This document shows, piece after piece, positions 34,948-46,000 of a DNA stretch of 64,000 nucleotides. The stretch lies in contig JAISJN010000004.1 of assembly GCA_031261505.1 (NCBI GenBank), forward strand, positions 160,162 to 224,161, written 5' to 3'. The notes under the pieces are model-generated. The model had not been told where the DNA came from. It searched no databases and worked only from the letters and a program-made list of their open reading frames with translations. A program made the translations under genes and the position numbers. Origin of the DNA: Clostridioides sp. GTDB lineage: Bacteria > Bacillota > Clostridia > Peptostreptococcales > Peptostreptococcaceae. How positions within the stretch are numbered: the stretch's first letter is position 1; every line of letters begins with the position of its first letter.

Positions 34948-35716
34948 AAAAATAAAAAATGAAAAAATTAATATAGATGCACAGGGAAAAACTATAGAGG
35001 TAGGCAGAGAAAAACTCATGATAGCTGGTCCATGTGCAATAGAAAGCTACGATCAACTGTTAGCGACTGCGAAATTCGTAAAAAGCGTTGGGGCTAATAT
35101 ACTGAGAGGTGGAGCATATAAACCAAGGACACATCCAAATTCGTTTCAAGGGCTAGGTAACGAGGGTCTTGAAATATTGAAAGCGGTAAAAAAAGAGGTA
35201 GGTATGCCGGTTATCACAGAAATATTAGACGTGAGAGATTTAAAAGATGTCTATGATATAGCAGATATCATACAGATAGGATCTAGGAATATGCAAAACT
35301 TCTCTCTGCTAAGCGAAGTTGGGAAACAGGACAAACCAGTTCTCCTGAAAAGGGGATTGGCGTCTACTATAAATGAGTGGATAGGTGCGGCCGAGTACAT
35401 AATGGACGAGTCAAATGAAAAGGTGATTATGTGCGAGAGGGGAATTAGAACCTACAACGACTACACTAGAAACACATTGGACCTAGCAGCAGTTCCTATT
35501 ATACACAAGGAAACTGGTCTGCCTGTAATAGTCGACCCTAGTCATTCAACTGGAATAAGATATCTAATCGAGCCTATGTCAAAGGCGGCATTAGCTTGTG
35601 GAGCAGATGGACTTATGATAGAAGTTCATCCAAATCCAGATATGGCTCTATCAGATGGAGAGCAGTCTTTGAATTTCGAAGAGTACTCAAAGCTCATGAA
35701 ATCAATAAAATTTTAA
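34934..35716 (+). CDS. aroF: 3-deoxy-7-phosphoheptulonate synthase (AroF, type Ibeta)
   Basis: 260 residues. It condenses PEP and erythrose-4-phosphate, the first step of the shikimate pathway. Signatures: IAGPCAIES, RGGAYKPRTHPNSFQGLG, LLKRGLASTINEW, IVDPSHSTGIR and IEVHPNP. No chorismate mutase or ACT domain is fused, so feedback control is not built in. The ATG at 34934 is chosen: AAGGAG lies 8 bases upstream. Its place at the end of the folate genes makes sense, since chorismate feeds p-aminobenzoate to FolP. Confidence 0.96.
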   Translation: MSEYKKIKNEKINIDAQGKTIEVGREKLMIAGPCAIESYDQLLATAKFVKSVGANILRGGAYKPRTHPNSFQGLGNEGLEILKAVKKEVGMPVITEILDVRDLKDVYDIADIIQIGSRNMQNFSLLSEVGKQDKPVLLKRGLASTINEWIGAAEYIMDESNEKVIMCERGIRTYNDYTRNTLDLAAVPIIHKETGLPVIVDPSHSTGIRYLIEPMSKAALACGADGLMIEVHPNPDMALSDGEQSLNFEEYSKLMKSIKF

Positions 35717-35826
35717 GAGGAAATACAGCCAGGTCAAATGTCGATTAAAAAAGATATAAAATTTCAAAAAAAGTTTAATAAAAAAAGGACTTGCAAATAA
35801 AAAAGTCGAATTATGTATTATAAAGA

Positions 35827-35854
35827 TTGACAATTCTTCAAAATCGTGTAGAAT
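35827..35854 (+). promoter_or_regulatory. Promoter of dnaG-rpoD
   Basis: TTGACA (35827-35832) and TAGAAT (35849-35854), 16 bases apart, lie 38 bases upstream of dnaG. A TATAAT overlaps just downstream at wider spacing. Confidence 0.6.
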
Positions 35855-35892
35855 TATAATGTTAATAAAAAAAATCACATGAAGGTGATAGG

Positions 35893-37692
35893 ATGAATGA
35901 TATTAAGGACATTATCGAAGAGGTAAAGTCTAGATGTGAAATATCTGGGGTAATTTCTGAGTATATAAGACTTACTCAGACCGGATCGAACTATAAAGGA
36001 TTGTGTCCATTCCATGGGGAGAAAACACCTTCATTTCACGTAAATACGACTAAACAGATGTATAAATGTTTTGGTTGTGGAGAAGGTGGAGATGTGATTA
36101 ACTTTGTGATGAGAATGGAAAACTTGGATTTCATGGAGGCACTCAAATTGCTAGCTAGCAAATGTGGTATAGAAATAAATACCAATATAAGTGATGAAGC
36201 TAGGGCGAATATAGAAAAGTCCAAAAAGATTCAGGACGTATATATTGAGGCTGCAAGATTTTATTTCGCGAATCTAACAGCAGGAAAAAATAAAGGATAC
36301 GACTACCTGAGGATGAGAGGATTGAGTGATAAAATAATAAAAAAATTTGGGCTCGGCTATTCAAAGGATTCATGGAGTGATTTAAAGGATCATTTGATAA
36401 GTAGCGGTTACACAGAAGAGCTGCTGATCGAATCAGGTTTGATACTTAAAAATAAAGACGGAAGCAATAGTTATGATAGATTCAGAAACAGGGTCATGTT
36501 TCCTATTTTTGATTACAGAGGAAATGTTATAGCATTTGGCGGACGTACACTAGATGATTCTATACCAAAGTATTTGAATTCACCAGAAACGTTAATATTC
36601 AACAAAAGAGAAAATCTATATGGCATGAATTTCACCAGAAAAAACATAAAGGATAGAACTATAATTCTGGTTGAGGGTTATATGGATTTAATTTCATTGT
36701 ACCAGTACGGCGTTGAAAACGTGGTAGCGACACTTGGGACAGCCTTGACAGATGGACAAAGCCATCTAATTAAAAGGTACGCGGACAGGGTGATAACCTC
36801 ATATGATGCAGATTCTGCAGGAGTAAAGGCTACACTTAGGGCTGTAGATATTTTAATTAAGTCTGGACTGGACGTGAGCGTTTTAGATTTAGGCGATTTA
36901 AAGGATCCTGATGAATTCATAAGGAAGTACGGATTTGAAAAGTATAAGTATGCAATAGAGAACTCTATCCATTATATAAAATATAAAATAGAGAACCTAA
37001 AAACAAGGTTTAATTTGGATATAGACGCAGATAGGGTTAAATATATAAAAGAAGCGTGCAATATCGTAAAGGCATTAAAAAGTTCAATAGATATCGACTA
37101 TTACATCAAGTATATAAGTCAGGATATGAATATCAACATCGAGTCGATACAGAGGGAAGTCTATGGCAAAAACTTCAACAAACAATATGGAAATAGCATT
37201 TATAATAAGAAAAAACACGTAGAAGTAAAACCTATGGAGAAGGTCGAAGTGAGGACAGATGGTAAATTGTACTCAGAAAGACTTCTACTCAAGATAATGC
37301 TCGAGGACAAGGATTCAAGGGATATTATCTTGTTAAAAGTAGGAAAAGAGGACTTTTTACTCGAAGATAATAAAAAAATATTAGATTTAATTATTAAAAA
37401 TAGAGAAATGGTTAAAATAGATATTGACAAAATTGAAAAAAATGGTATAAACGAGATTAATTATGCAAATGTTAATACTGTGTCACTTGAGAACGTCGAT
37501 ATAAACAATAGACGAGAGTTGGACGAGATAGTAAATACAGTAAAGAAAAATACTCTCGAGGCTGAAATATCCAGACTTTTGGATAGGCAACAAGAATTAG
37601 AACAGAGTCGAGACACGAAAGAGGTAGATCAAGAAATTATGGAGATAGCTTTGGAAATTATTGATATAAATAAGAATTTAAATAATCTGTAG
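35893..37692 (+). CDS. dnaG: DNA primase
   Basis: 599 residues. It makes RNA primers for replication. A zinc-binding domain ([30 protein letters not shown]; residues about 39-65) is followed by the primase core with [19 protein letters not shown], the TOPRIM motif [14 protein letters not shown] and [11 protein letters not shown], and a C-terminal helicase-binding part. GAAGGTG precedes the ATG. rpoD follows directly in the conserved macromolecular synthesis order. Confidence 0.97.
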   Translation: MNDIKDIIEEVKSRCEISGVISEYIRLTQTGSNYKGLCPFHGEKTPSFHVNTTKQMYKCFGCGEGGDVINFVMRMENLDFMEALKLLASKCGIEINTNISDEARANIEKSKKIQDVYIEAARFYFANLTAGKNKGYDYLRMRGLSDKIIKKFGLGYSKDSWSDLKDHLISSGYTEELLIESGLILKNKDGSNSYDRFRNRVMFPIFDYRGNVIAFGGRTLDDSIPKYLNSPETLIFNKRENLYGMNFTRKNIKDRTIILVEGYMDLISLYQYGVENVVATLGTALTDGQSHLIKRYADRVITSYDADSAGVKATLRAVDILIKSGLDVSVLDLGDLKDPDEFIRKYGFEKYKYAIENSIHYIKYKIENLKTRFNLDIDADRVKYIKEACNIVKALKSSIDIDYYIKYISQDMNINIESIQREVYGKNFNKQYGNSIYNKKKHVEVKPMEKVEVRTDGKLYSERLLLKIMLEDKDSRDIILLKVGKEDFLLEDNKKILDLIIKNREMVKIDIDKIEKNGINEINYANVNTVSLENVDINNRRELDEIVNTVKKNTLEAEISRLLDRQQELEQSRDTKEVDQEIMEIALEIIDINKNLNNL

Positions 37693-37709
37693 TGGAGGGA
37701 GGTTTAAGT

Positions 37710-38912
37710 ATGAGCAAAAAAGTTGAAAAAGCAAGTAAGAAGGCAGATGGCAAGGATACACATAAAAATACAGCAAAGAAACTTATAGAAAAAGGCAAAA
37801 AACAAGGATCTCTTACACTACAAGAAGTGGTAGAAGCATTTTCTGAAGAAGATTTTGACAAGGACAAGATAGAAAACCTATACGAGACTTTTGGCAATTT
37901 CGGAATTGAGATAACAGATGATAAAGACGGAAAAGTCGGAGTAGATTTTTCTTCAAAGGACGACGATTTCGATGTCGATAGTATCGACCATAATATAGAT
38001 AATCCTGTAAAGGCTGATGATACTGCAACTGAAAGTCACGCAGCCCATAAGGAAACTGTTGATTTATCGGTTCCAAAAGGAGTCAACATAGACGACCCAG
38101 TAAGAATGTACTTAAAAGAAATAGGTAAGATACCATTGCTTAAACCACATGAAGAAGTCGACTACGCCAAGAGGATGAACGAGGGCGACGAAATAGCAAA
38201 ACAGAGACTAGTAGAGGCAAACTTAAGACTTGTTGTAAGTATAGCTAAGAGGTATGTGGGTAGGGGGATGTTGTTCCTAGACCTTATACAAGAAGGAAAT
38301 CTTGGGCTTATAAAAGCAGTAGAAAAGTTTGACTACACAAAGGGATATAAGTTCAGTACCTATGCTACTTGGTGGATAAGACAAGCTATCACACGCGCAA
38401 TCGCAGACCAAGCAAGAACAATAAGAATACCAGTTCACATGGTTGAGACTATAAACAAGCTCATCAGGGTATCGAGACAGTTACTTCAAGAGCTAGGAAG
38501 GGATCCGAAGCCAGAAGAGATTGCCAAAGAGATGGAAATGACAGAGGAAAAGGTAAGGGAAATCATGAAGATAGCTCAAGACCCTGTTTCTCTTGAGACT
38601 CCAATAGGTGAGGAAGAAGACTCGCATCTTGGGGATTTTATTCCAGATGACGATGCGCTAGCACCAGCTGAGGCAGCGGCATATTCGTTGCTAAAAGAAC
38701 AGATAGACGAAGTTCTTACGACTCTAAATGACAGAGAACAAGAGGTTCTCAGACTTAGATTCGGGCTTAAGGACGGAAGAGCTAGAACCCTTGAGGAAGT
38801 GGGAAAAGAGTTCGAGGTAACTAGAGAAAGAATAAGACAAATAGAAGCTAAGGCTCTTAGAAAGTTAAGACATCCAAGTAGATCTAAGAAACTCAGAGAT
38901 TACTTAGATTAA
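37710..38912 (+). CDS. rpoD: Primary sigma factor, sigma-70/sigma-A
   Basis: 400 residues. An acidic N-terminal region 1.1 is followed by regions 1.2 ([16 protein letters not shown]), 2 ([40 protein letters not shown]), 3 and 4 ([35 protein letters not shown]). It directs polymerase to housekeeping promoters. The ATG at 37710 is chosen: GGAGGGAGG lies just upstream, and the GTG at 37692 would precede that site. A terminator follows. A second, shorter sigma factor lies at 56858. Confidence 0.97.
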   Translation: MSKKVEKASKKADGKDTHKNTAKKLIEKGKKQGSLTLQEVVEAFSEEDFDKDKIENLYETFGNFGIEITDDKDGKVGVDFSSKDDDFDVDSIDHNIDNPVKADDTATESHAAHKETVDLSVPKGVNIDDPVRMYLKEIGKIPLLKPHEEVDYAKRMNEGDEIAKQRLVEANLRLVVSIAKRYVGRGMLFLDLIQEGNLGLIKAVEKFDYTKGYKFSTYATWWIRQAITRAIADQARTIRIPVHMVETINKLIRVSRQLLQELGRDPKPEEIAKEMEMTEEKVREIMKIAQDPVSLETPIGEEEDSHLGDFIPDDDALAPAEAAAYSLLKEQIDEVLTTLNDREQEVLRLRFGLKDGRARTLEEVGKEFEVTRERIRQIEAKALRKLRHPSRSKKLRDYLD

Positions 38913-38917
38913 AATAG

Positions 38918-38952
38918 AAGCCATCTCAAGGGAATATTTTTGAGATGGCTTT
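38918..38952 (+). terminator. Rho-independent terminator after rpoD
   Basis: AAGCCATCTCAA pairs perfectly with TTGAGATGGCTT, with a short loop and T-rich tail. Some read-through into trmK is likely, as no strong promoter lies between. Confidence 0.85.
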
Positions 38953-38999
38953 ATATGTATATATAGAATAGACTTTAATTTTTAACTGGAGGATGAGAA

Positions 39000-39704
39000 T
39001 TGAAACTTACAAATAGATTGAAAAAAATATCGGAGATAGTGACTCCTGGCAGTAAAATAGCGGATATTGGGACCGACCATGGTTATATACCAGTGCAACT
39101 CCTCATGGCTGGTGTAGTGCCATATGCGGTCTTGGGTGATGTAAACAAAGGCCCACTAGACAACGCGAGAGGGCTGGTAGTCAAAAATAAACTTGCGTCA
39201 AAGGTGGATTTTAGACTAGGCTCAGGTATTGAGGTGCTAGAGGTCGGCGAGGTAGATGAAATTATAATAGCGGGCATGGGGGGAATTCTGATATCAGACA
39301 TACTGGGTGCAAACGAGGAAGTTGCTCACAATACTTCAAGGCTTATCCTACAACCAATGCAGGCTCAAGACATTTTGAGGGAATATTTATATGGAAATGG
39401 ATACGAAATAACCGAAGAGTTCCTCGTGAATGAAGATTTTAGGATGTATGAGATAATAGTGGCTAAGTATACTGGAAAAGTCTCGAAAGATATAGATGAA
39501 ATATATTTTGAGGTTGGAAAAAAACTAATTGAAAATAAAGATCCACTTCTCAAAGATTTTGTAAATAAAAAAATCCACACTCATTCTGAGATTTTGAAAA
39601 ATACAGAAGGTGTCGAAGGCGAGTCTGTAGAAAAGAGAAGGTGGGAGAGCAATGAAAAAATATCTAAATTACAGGAAATACTAGATGTATATATCGAAAA
39701 ATAG
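39000..39704 (+). CDS. trmK: tRNA (adenine22-N1)-methyltransferase
   Basis: 234 residues. It methylates N1 of adenine 22 in tRNA with S-adenosylmethionine. The Rossmann motif is IADIGTDHGYIPVQLL (residues about 20-35), followed by AVLGDVNKGPLDNA and IIIAGMGGILI. QPMQAQDILREYLYGNGY is also typical. The start is TTG, with GGAGGATG 5-7 bases upstream. The nif3 gene follows, the standard pair in Firmicutes. Confidence 0.94.
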   Translation: MKLTNRLKKISEIVTPGSKIADIGTDHGYIPVQLLMAGVVPYAVLGDVNKGPLDNARGLVVKNKLASKVDFRLGSGIEVLEVGEVDEIIIAGMGGILISDILGANEEVAHNTSRLILQPMQAQDILREYLYGNGYEITEEFLVNEDFRMYEIIVAKYTGKVSKDIDEIYFEVGKKLIENKDPLLKDFVNKKIHTHSEILKNTEGVEGESVEKRRWESNEKISKLQEILDVYIEK

Positions 39705-39790
39705 GTATGAAGCCCACACAAATGTTACGTATTGAGATTTAGCGAGATTCTCATGTAACAAATTCTCATGTAAAAATTAGGAGGTATATT

Positions 39791-40888
39791 ATGGAACTTG
39801 GAAAATTGATTGAGAAGTTAGAAGAGATATACCCAACAAGTATGGCAGAGCCATGGGACAACACGGGTCTCATGGTTGGATATAGAAAAAAAGATGTAAA
39901 AAAGGTTATGGTGAGCATAGAAGCGAATGAAAAGTTGATAGACGAGGCTATAGAAAAAAACGTCGATCTAATAATTACACACCACCCTCTTATATTCAAA
40001 AAACTCACGAGGGTCAATACCGACGACCTTAAGGGCAGGGAGATATATAAGTTGATTCGAAACGATATGGCTCTCTACAGTATGCACACTAACTTCGATA
40101 TGGCTAAGGACGGGATGAACGATTACTTTATGAGTTTAATTGGTATAGATGGGGCAAAGAGTTTCGGAGTGAGCAGCGTAGAACAATTGTACAAGGTGGC
40201 TGTATTTGTACCAGAAAACTACACAGAAAGTGTAAGAGAGGTGATGTGTCGCTCAGGAGCAGGGTTTATAGGCAACTACAGTAGTTGTACATTTAACATA
40301 CGAGGCAAGGGTACTTTTTACCCAGAGGAAGGTACAAATCCGTTTTTAGGAACAACAGGTGAGCTAGAATTTGCAGATGAGGTAAAGATTGAGTCCGTAG
40401 TGACTCAAAAAATTCTAAAAAAGGTCATAGATGAAATGATAAAAGCACATCCTTACGAGGAGGTTGCCTATGACGTATACAGATTAGAAAATGAGGGCGA
40501 GAAAAATGGGGTCGGAAGGATAGGCGAACTAGACTGCGAGATGAAGTTGACTGAGCTAGCGGCATTAATCAAGGAGAAACTTTCTTCAGACTATATAAGG
40601 CTGGTAGGTGACGGAGAAAAAATAGTGAAAAGAGTTGCAGTAGTAACTGGAGCTGGAAGTGAATTCATTGGGGAAGCCAAGGAAAAAAGGGCGGATGTGT
40701 TTATTACTGGTGACTTGAAGTACCACGAGGCACAGGATGCGGTGGATATGGGAGTAAATATTCTAGACTGTGGACATTTTGAATTAGAATACATATTCAA
40801 GGACAAGATGAAGGAGTTTGTTGCACAAAACTTTGAACTCGAGGTAATTGAGAGTGAAGTGGAGTTAAATCCATTCAAGGTAATATGA
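39791..40888 (+). CDS. Nif3-like dinuclear metal centre protein (DUF34)
   Basis: 365 residues, the long form with an inserted middle domain. Metal ligands lie in EPWDNTGLMVGY, DLIITHHPLIFK, YSMHTNFDMAKDGMNDY and the C-terminal CGHFELEYIF. The fold forms toroidal hexamers; the function is debated. The inserted domain (YKVAVFVPENYTESVREVM; AHPYEEVAYDVY) is the usual PII-like insert. AGGAGG precedes the ATG. Confidence 0.95.
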   Translation: MELGKLIEKLEEIYPTSMAEPWDNTGLMVGYRKKDVKKVMVSIEANEKLIDEAIEKNVDLIITHHPLIFKKLTRVNTDDLKGREIYKLIRNDMALYSMHTNFDMAKDGMNDYFMSLIGIDGAKSFGVSSVEQLYKVAVFVPENYTESVREVMCRSGAGFIGNYSSCTFNIRGKGTFYPEEGTNPFLGTTGELEFADEVKIESVVTQKILKKVIDEMIKAHPYEEVAYDVYRLENEGEKNGVGRIGELDCEMKLTELAALIKEKLSSDYIRLVGDGEKIVKRVAVVTGAGSEFIGEAKEKRADVFITGDLKYHEAQDAVDMGVNILDCGHFELEYIFKDKMKEFVAQNFELEVIESEVELNPFKVI

Positions 40889-40913
40889 ATTGAGAATAAA
40901 ATTTAAAAAAAGA

Positions 40914-40942
40914 TTGACATATTTCAGAAAATTGTTTATGAT
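40914..40942 (+). promoter_or_regulatory. Promoter of the trpP T-box transcript
   Basis: TTGACA (40914-40919) and TATGAT (40937-40942), 17 bases apart, lie just upstream of the T-box leader. Confidence 0.7.
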
Positions 40943-40966
40943 AGTAACAACAAAATATTAAATCCG

Positions 40967-41222
40967 TTGAAGAGGAAGAGTAATCGATTTAGCTTCAGTA
41001 TAGAGAGTTGGGGATGGTGGAATCTCGATAAGAAGAATTTCGGTGAATGGGCCTTGGAGGAATTGGCTGAACACAGTTGTAAGTAGGTCAAGTCGGGGTG
41101 ACGCACGTTATAGCGGACAGGGTATGATTGTACCCGGTAGAGATGTACAGCGTGGTATAGCTGTATAATTTAGGTGGCAACGCGAATTCGACTTCGCCCT
41201 ATTGTATAGGGCGGAGTTTTTT
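40967..41222 (+). promoter_or_regulatory. T-box leader with a tryptophan specifier (UGG)
   Basis: The leader has stem I with GTGAATGGGCC (TGG at 41048-41050 in the specifier loop context GAA-NNN), the AG-bulge-type sequences, the T-box core AGGTGGCAACGCG (41172 on), and a terminator CTTCGCCCTAT with ATAGGGCGGAG then TTTTTT. Uncharged tRNA-Trp would bind the specifier and the core and prevent termination. The next gene is trpP, so the assignment is consistent. Confidence 0.92.
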
Positions 41223-41236
41223 AATTTCAAAAAAAC

Positions 41237-41336
41237 AACTTTAGAAGGATGCCAACACCTATACAGGTGGCTGTAATAATTCTAATTTAATCGATGTCAA
41301 ATCCACCACGTGATCACCATCACAGGCAATCAATAT
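41237..41336 (+). mobile_element. Dispersed element, diverged copy
   Basis: AACTTTAGAAGGATGCCAA, ACACCTATACAGGTGG, TCTAATTTAATCGATGTCAA and ATCCACCACGTGATCACC follow the family order. The tail CACGTGATCACCATCACAGG differs from the consensus and resembles the copy at 50790-50875, so these two may be a subfamily. It separates the T-box terminator from trpP. Confidence 0.6.
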
Positions 41337-41367
41337 TTGTAAAAACTAAAATTATGGAGGTACTACT

Positions 41368-41913
41368 ATGAAGGCGAATACAAAAAAAATGGTTTTAAAT
41401 TCAATATTATTGGCGATTGGATTGCTTTTACATCAGCTAATGCCCGCACTGGGATTGCCTATCGAACCAGATATGGCACTTGCGATGTTGTTTGTAGTGA
41501 TGATTTTAAATAAAGGCGATTACAAGACTTGTCTTATTTCGGGAATAATAACTGGAGTATTTACAGCTCTCACTACAAAATTCCCGGGTGGACAGCTGCC
41601 AAATGTTTTGGATAAGGTAGTGACAGTAAATCTTATGTACGCATTTATGATGATATCCTATAAACTACCGTTCGTAAAAAATTTAGAAAATGTTAAGAAG
41701 GATACTGTAGTTACAGGAATCATGCTTCCGGTTGGAACGCTTTTAAGTGGATCGGTGTTTTTATACTCAGCTAGTATAATCGTCGGTCTTCCAGGCTCGT
41801 TTACAGCACTTTTCATGGCTGCTGTAGTGCCTGCGACAGCACTTAATCTAGTCGCTGGTTTATTCCTGTTTAAGATAATAAATATGTCCTTGAAGAGGGC
41901 GTCTAGGATTTAA
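41368..41913 (+). CDS. trpP: Tryptophan transporter, TrpP family
   Basis: 181 residues with five or six hydrophobic segments (starts near 10, 36, 56, 82, 116 and 150). Motifs HQLMPALGLPIEPDMALAML and PGGQLPNVLDKVVTVNL are typical of TrpP, an ECF-type substrate-binding membrane protein for tryptophan. The UGG T-box upstream independently supports tryptophan as substrate. GGAGG lies 7 bases before the ATG. Confidence 0.9.
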   Translation: MKANTKKMVLNSILLAIGLLLHQLMPALGLPIEPDMALAMLFVVMILNKGDYKTCLISGIITGVFTALTTKFPGGQLPNVLDKVVTVNLMYAFMMISYKLPFVKNLENVKKDTVVTGIMLPVGTLLSGSVFLYSASIIVGLPGSFTALFMAAVVPATALNLVAGLFLFKIINMSLKRASRI

Positions 41914-42059
41914 AAAAATTAAAATAAATAAAAAAATTCTACTTGAAGTAATTATTTACTTGGGTTTAAAAGCAAATAATGTATTTCAGCGAAAGCCTAA
42001 TTTTTTTATATATAAAGCAGATAATAATAGTGAATTCAAATTAGAAAGGAGAGATTTTA

Positions 42060-42641
42060 ATGTTACACATGACGAGACACGAGGCGATTCCAGAAAGAAT
42101 AGTACGTAAAAAAGGACATCCGGTGATAAAGGCATCAGCAATGCTCACAGGTGCGACTCTAGCAGGTGTGGGAGCGTATGCATCCTATAAAGCGGTTAAA
42201 AATCACAACATAAAAAGAGACTTTGAAAACATGCATTTTGAGTATGGTGAAGACAACTGCGGATGTGGTCACGGAGGACATCACCACCATGGACATGGAC
42301 ATCACGGGGTCGACAAAAAAGGTTTAGGTCATTATTCAGACTTTGAAGACTCTGCTGACGATGGTAGAAATACCAACTCATACTCTAGTTACGATCATTC
42401 AGATTGTTATATGGGTTACGAAGCTTGCGGATGTGACAAGGATAAGTTCGCCGGTTTTCACAAAGGCGATAGGCAGGGTGGATCAAATGGCGGATTAAAC
42501 AATATGAAGACCGAACACAGCAGTGAAGACTACGCCGTTTTAAAATCAAAGGTAGATAAATTCAACGAAAACCATAAAATAGGAAGTGCAAATGAATTCA
42601 ACAACGGACATAAAGACGAGTCCAAAGACGATATTAAATAA
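42060..42641 (+). CDS. His/Cys/Gly-rich metal-binding-like protein
   Basis: 193 residues. The N-terminus has one weak hydrophobic stretch (ASAMLTGATLAGVGAYASY, about 24-42). The middle has NCGCGHGGHHHHGHGHHG (about 64-81) and later CYMGYEACGCDKDKF, which look suited to bind nickel, zinc or another metal. The rest is polar. I recognise no family. AGGAG precedes the ATG. A strong terminator follows, so it is monocistronic. The GCGH motif is also seen in the tail of the protein at 56141. Confidence 0.65.
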   Translation: MLHMTRHEAIPERIVRKKGHPVIKASAMLTGATLAGVGAYASYKAVKNHNIKRDFENMHFEYGEDNCGCGHGGHHHHGHGHHGVDKKGLGHYSDFEDSADDGRNTNSYSSYDHSDCYMGYEACGCDKDKFAGFHKGDRQGGSNGGLNNMKTEHSSEDYAVLKSKVDKFNENHKIGSANEFNNGHKDESKDDIK

Positions 42642-42661
42642 TTGAGAGTGTAATTGACAGT

Positions 42662-42708
42662 GAGGAGTATGGCAGACGAGTGAGATAACAAACGTTGCCA
42701 TACTCCTC
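42662..42708 (+). terminator. Strong terminator
   Basis: GAGGAGTATGGCA pairs perfectly with TGCCATACTCCTC around a 21-base loop. The T run is short. The 455-bp gap up to 43097 holds this stem and two dispersed-element copies. Confidence 0.75.
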
Positions 42709-42718
42709 GTTAAATCAT

Positions 42719-42768
42719 AACTTGAGATAAATGTCCCAACCTCTACAGGTGGTGACATAAATTCAGTA
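42719..42768 (+). mobile_element. Dispersed element, left half only
   Basis: AACTTGAGATAAATGTCCCA (from 42718) and CTCTACAGGTGGTGACATAA form hairpin 1. Hairpin 2 and the right end are missing. Confidence 0.7.
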
Positions 42769-42894
42769 TATCTAAGTGACTACTTGTATTTTTGAGATTA
42801 GAGAGCAGTATAACAAGTCAAATAAAAAACTTTGATTTTTGGAAATTTACGACTTTATTTAGTATACAATGTGCTGTATACTAATATTTATACA

Positions 42895-42985
42895 AAATCT
42901 CGCACCTAGACAAGTAGGTGGGTGTAGCATTTATTATTTCAGCGAGGCAAAATTTACCTCACCGGAATCACTGAATCAACATTGA
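42895..42985 (+). mobile_element. Dispersed element, diverged copy
   Basis: CACCTAGACAAGTAGGTGGGT matches hairpin 1. TTTCAGCGAGGCAAAATTTA and CCTCACCGGAATCACTG match hairpin 2 with changes. GAATCAACATTGAAA is the right end. The left end has drifted. Confidence 0.6.
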
Positions 42986-43097
42986 AAATAGAGCAACTTG
43001 TATAAAAAGTCTTCGTTATAGGTAAACTATAGGTAAGAATACATAATATTCATGCCAGCTCGTATTTACGGGGGTAAAGCAGACAGAGGTGATTTTA

Positions 43098-46000
43098 TTG
43101 GGAAACAAAAAAAATTTAACTGAGAAATTCGATATGATTTACTCGGAACTAGTAGACAAATTATTTGGTCAAGATCTCTTGATAAAAGAAGTATGTAATT
43201 ATTTTAAGGAAAATATGGAAACAGAGAAGTATGGTAATATATTTCTTATAGGAGATGGTGAGACAGGTAAAAAGACAATAATAAGAAGGATATTTGACGC
43301 CCTGAAAGATCAAAATCGTGAGGAAGCGAGCATATCTGAGGTAGATTTATCATCCTACAATTTCAACTTTGGAGACCTAGCATTTTTAAATGATATATTC
43401 GACTTGTCAAAGGGCAACTCAAGGGCGATACTATTTAAAAACACTGATAAGGCAAGCAAGGAGATAATCGACATCTTATCGAAGTTAGGCAGTGACAGAA
43501 AAATATGTTTAAACGGAAGATACCAGGTCAAAAATGGAGCCTTAATACAGGCAGAAGAGGGATTAGAGAGTAGCGAAGTCGAGGAAATATCGTGTTTTTA
43601 TATAGGTGAGAAGTTCTTGATTTTCACATCGAATAATTCAAATTGTGATATTTCAAAAAATATATCTGAGGAATTTTACCTTAGTTTGGACAAGGTGTTC
43701 CATTCAAAACCACTTACAGACGAAGAAAAGGACCAACTTCTAGAGAAAGAGGTATTAGAAGCTATAAAGGTGGTTGAATCGAAATTTAGGATAGAAATTA
43801 TGGCGGAGAATGCTGATGTAGAGGAGTATTCAAAACTATACAGTTATATTATGAAATACTATAGAAAAGATAATAATTTTGGTGTATCTGACTTTGTATC
43901 GTATATATTTGAGAAGCCACTTACAAACATACTAGATGAGCGATTAGACTCGGCGTGTAGAGAGGTGAGTGTATTTGTCGAAGGTGAATATATATACGCC
44001 AGAGTATGTGGGATTGTGTATAATTTCAAAGATTATTCATACCCAACGCTTAGTGAGGCAGAGTACAATCTGAATTCAGTCATAGGAATACAAGATCTCA
44101 AGGATTTGATGGAAAAGGTCAAGACAAACTTAAAGGTACAGAGGATAAGGGAGAGGTTGTCACTTCCTACATTCGATATATCGTTAAACATGATATTCGC
44201 TGGAAATGCGGGAACAGGAAAGACAAATGTCGCCAGGATAACATTTGAATACTTAAATGCCCTCGGAGTTTTGTCAAAGGGTATTTTCAAGGAAGTCAGC
44301 AAGGCGGACTTTGTAACTAAGAATTTAAACGAGGTCTCAAAGAGGACCGATGATATAATAACCTCTGCAATAGGAGGGGTCTTATTTATAGATGAGGCGT
44401 ATTCACTCTGCGAAAGCGAAGACGACAAGATGGGAAAAGAAATCGTCGACGCCCTATTGAAGGGAATTGAGGACAATAGAGGCAATATAGTAGTAATACT
44501 AGCAGGATATGAAAAGGATATAAGAAGGTTCCTAAGTTACAATCAGGGGCTTGAGTCGAGGTTTCCAAACTGGATTCGATTCGAAGACTACACACCTAAG
44601 GAAATGTATAAAATAGCAATAAATATAGCTGATTCCAAAGGATACAGGATAAGTGATGATGTAAAACCAGGGCTTATGAATCTATTTGAGAGAAATAACT
44701 ACTCAGGAAAAAACGACTTGGGAAATGCTAGGTTTGTAAGAAATATTATAGAGAATGCAATAATGGATGCCTCAAAAAAATACTTAAGCGATAGTAATAA
44801 AGAAATAGATTTACTCGAGAAGGATAATTTCAACTTTAAGGTAAATACGAAATTCAACTTAGAGAGTAAACTCAGCGAGTTGACTGGACTTGAAACGGTA
44901 AAGGACTTCTTGAGAACAGAGTACAAACTCATAGTAGCCCAGGAGAAAAGGCGATCCGCAGGCATAATTACAAAGGTGGACAAGAACTTGAATATGGTCT
45001 TTGTCGGAAATCCAGGGACTGGGAAGTCTACAGTTGGAAATATAGTGGCGGAGATGTTGAACAATAGTGGTCTACTTAAAACAGGCAATATGGTGGAGGC
45101 GAACATTTCTTCGTTTACAGGAGGAACTGAGCGAGAAACCTTGGTCAAAACAAGTGCAAAATTCAATGAGGCAATTGGTGGAGTTCTGTTTATAGATGAG
45201 GCATACGCATTTTTCAGAAGCGAGAGAGGAAAAATTGCATTTAACATACTGACCGATTTAATTAGGACGCATTTGGGTGATATAGTTGTTATATTCTCTG
45301 GTGTAGAGAATAAAATGATGGAAATGTTTGAAAAAATAGAACCGTTGGGCGACATATTTACACATTGGCAGGTATTTGACGACTATGAATCAGAGGAGCT
45401 CTTCGAAATGTCGCTGACGACTATCAAGAAGAAAGGATTTAAGCTTTCAGATTCTGCTAAAGAAGTACTCCAAGAAAGTTTTTCATTTGTAGTAGAAAGC
45501 ATTGGAGAGCATTTTAAAAACGGAAGGTTTGTAAATATGTACGTTGAAGATATAATAAGACAACAGAGTATAAGGATAGCAGACCGGGATATCAGCCTTT
45601 ACGAGATGAATCTAATACTTGGAGAAGATGTAGAAAACAGCGGAGTGATAAATATCGACAACGAGTTTAACTTAGAGGAGAGATTGTACGAACTCAACTT
45701 TGAAGAGGATATAAAAAGTTTCGTAAATAGGCAGTACAAGTTCCTAAGGGTTCAAAATAAAAAGAAAAAGTACGGGCTAAGTTCTGAAAAGAAAATACTT
45801 CAGAATATGGTCCTAGTAGGTGAGAATGGAGGGAGTAAGAACGAGGCATTGAACCTACTTGCACAGATGTACTACTCTCTAGGTTTGATAGAATACAAAA
45901 AAACAGAGATGATAGACGCGGCGGATATTTTAAAGTCGTATGATTCAGGTACGAGTATTTACACTATGCTGTATAGAAAACTAGGCAAGATGGTTATAGT

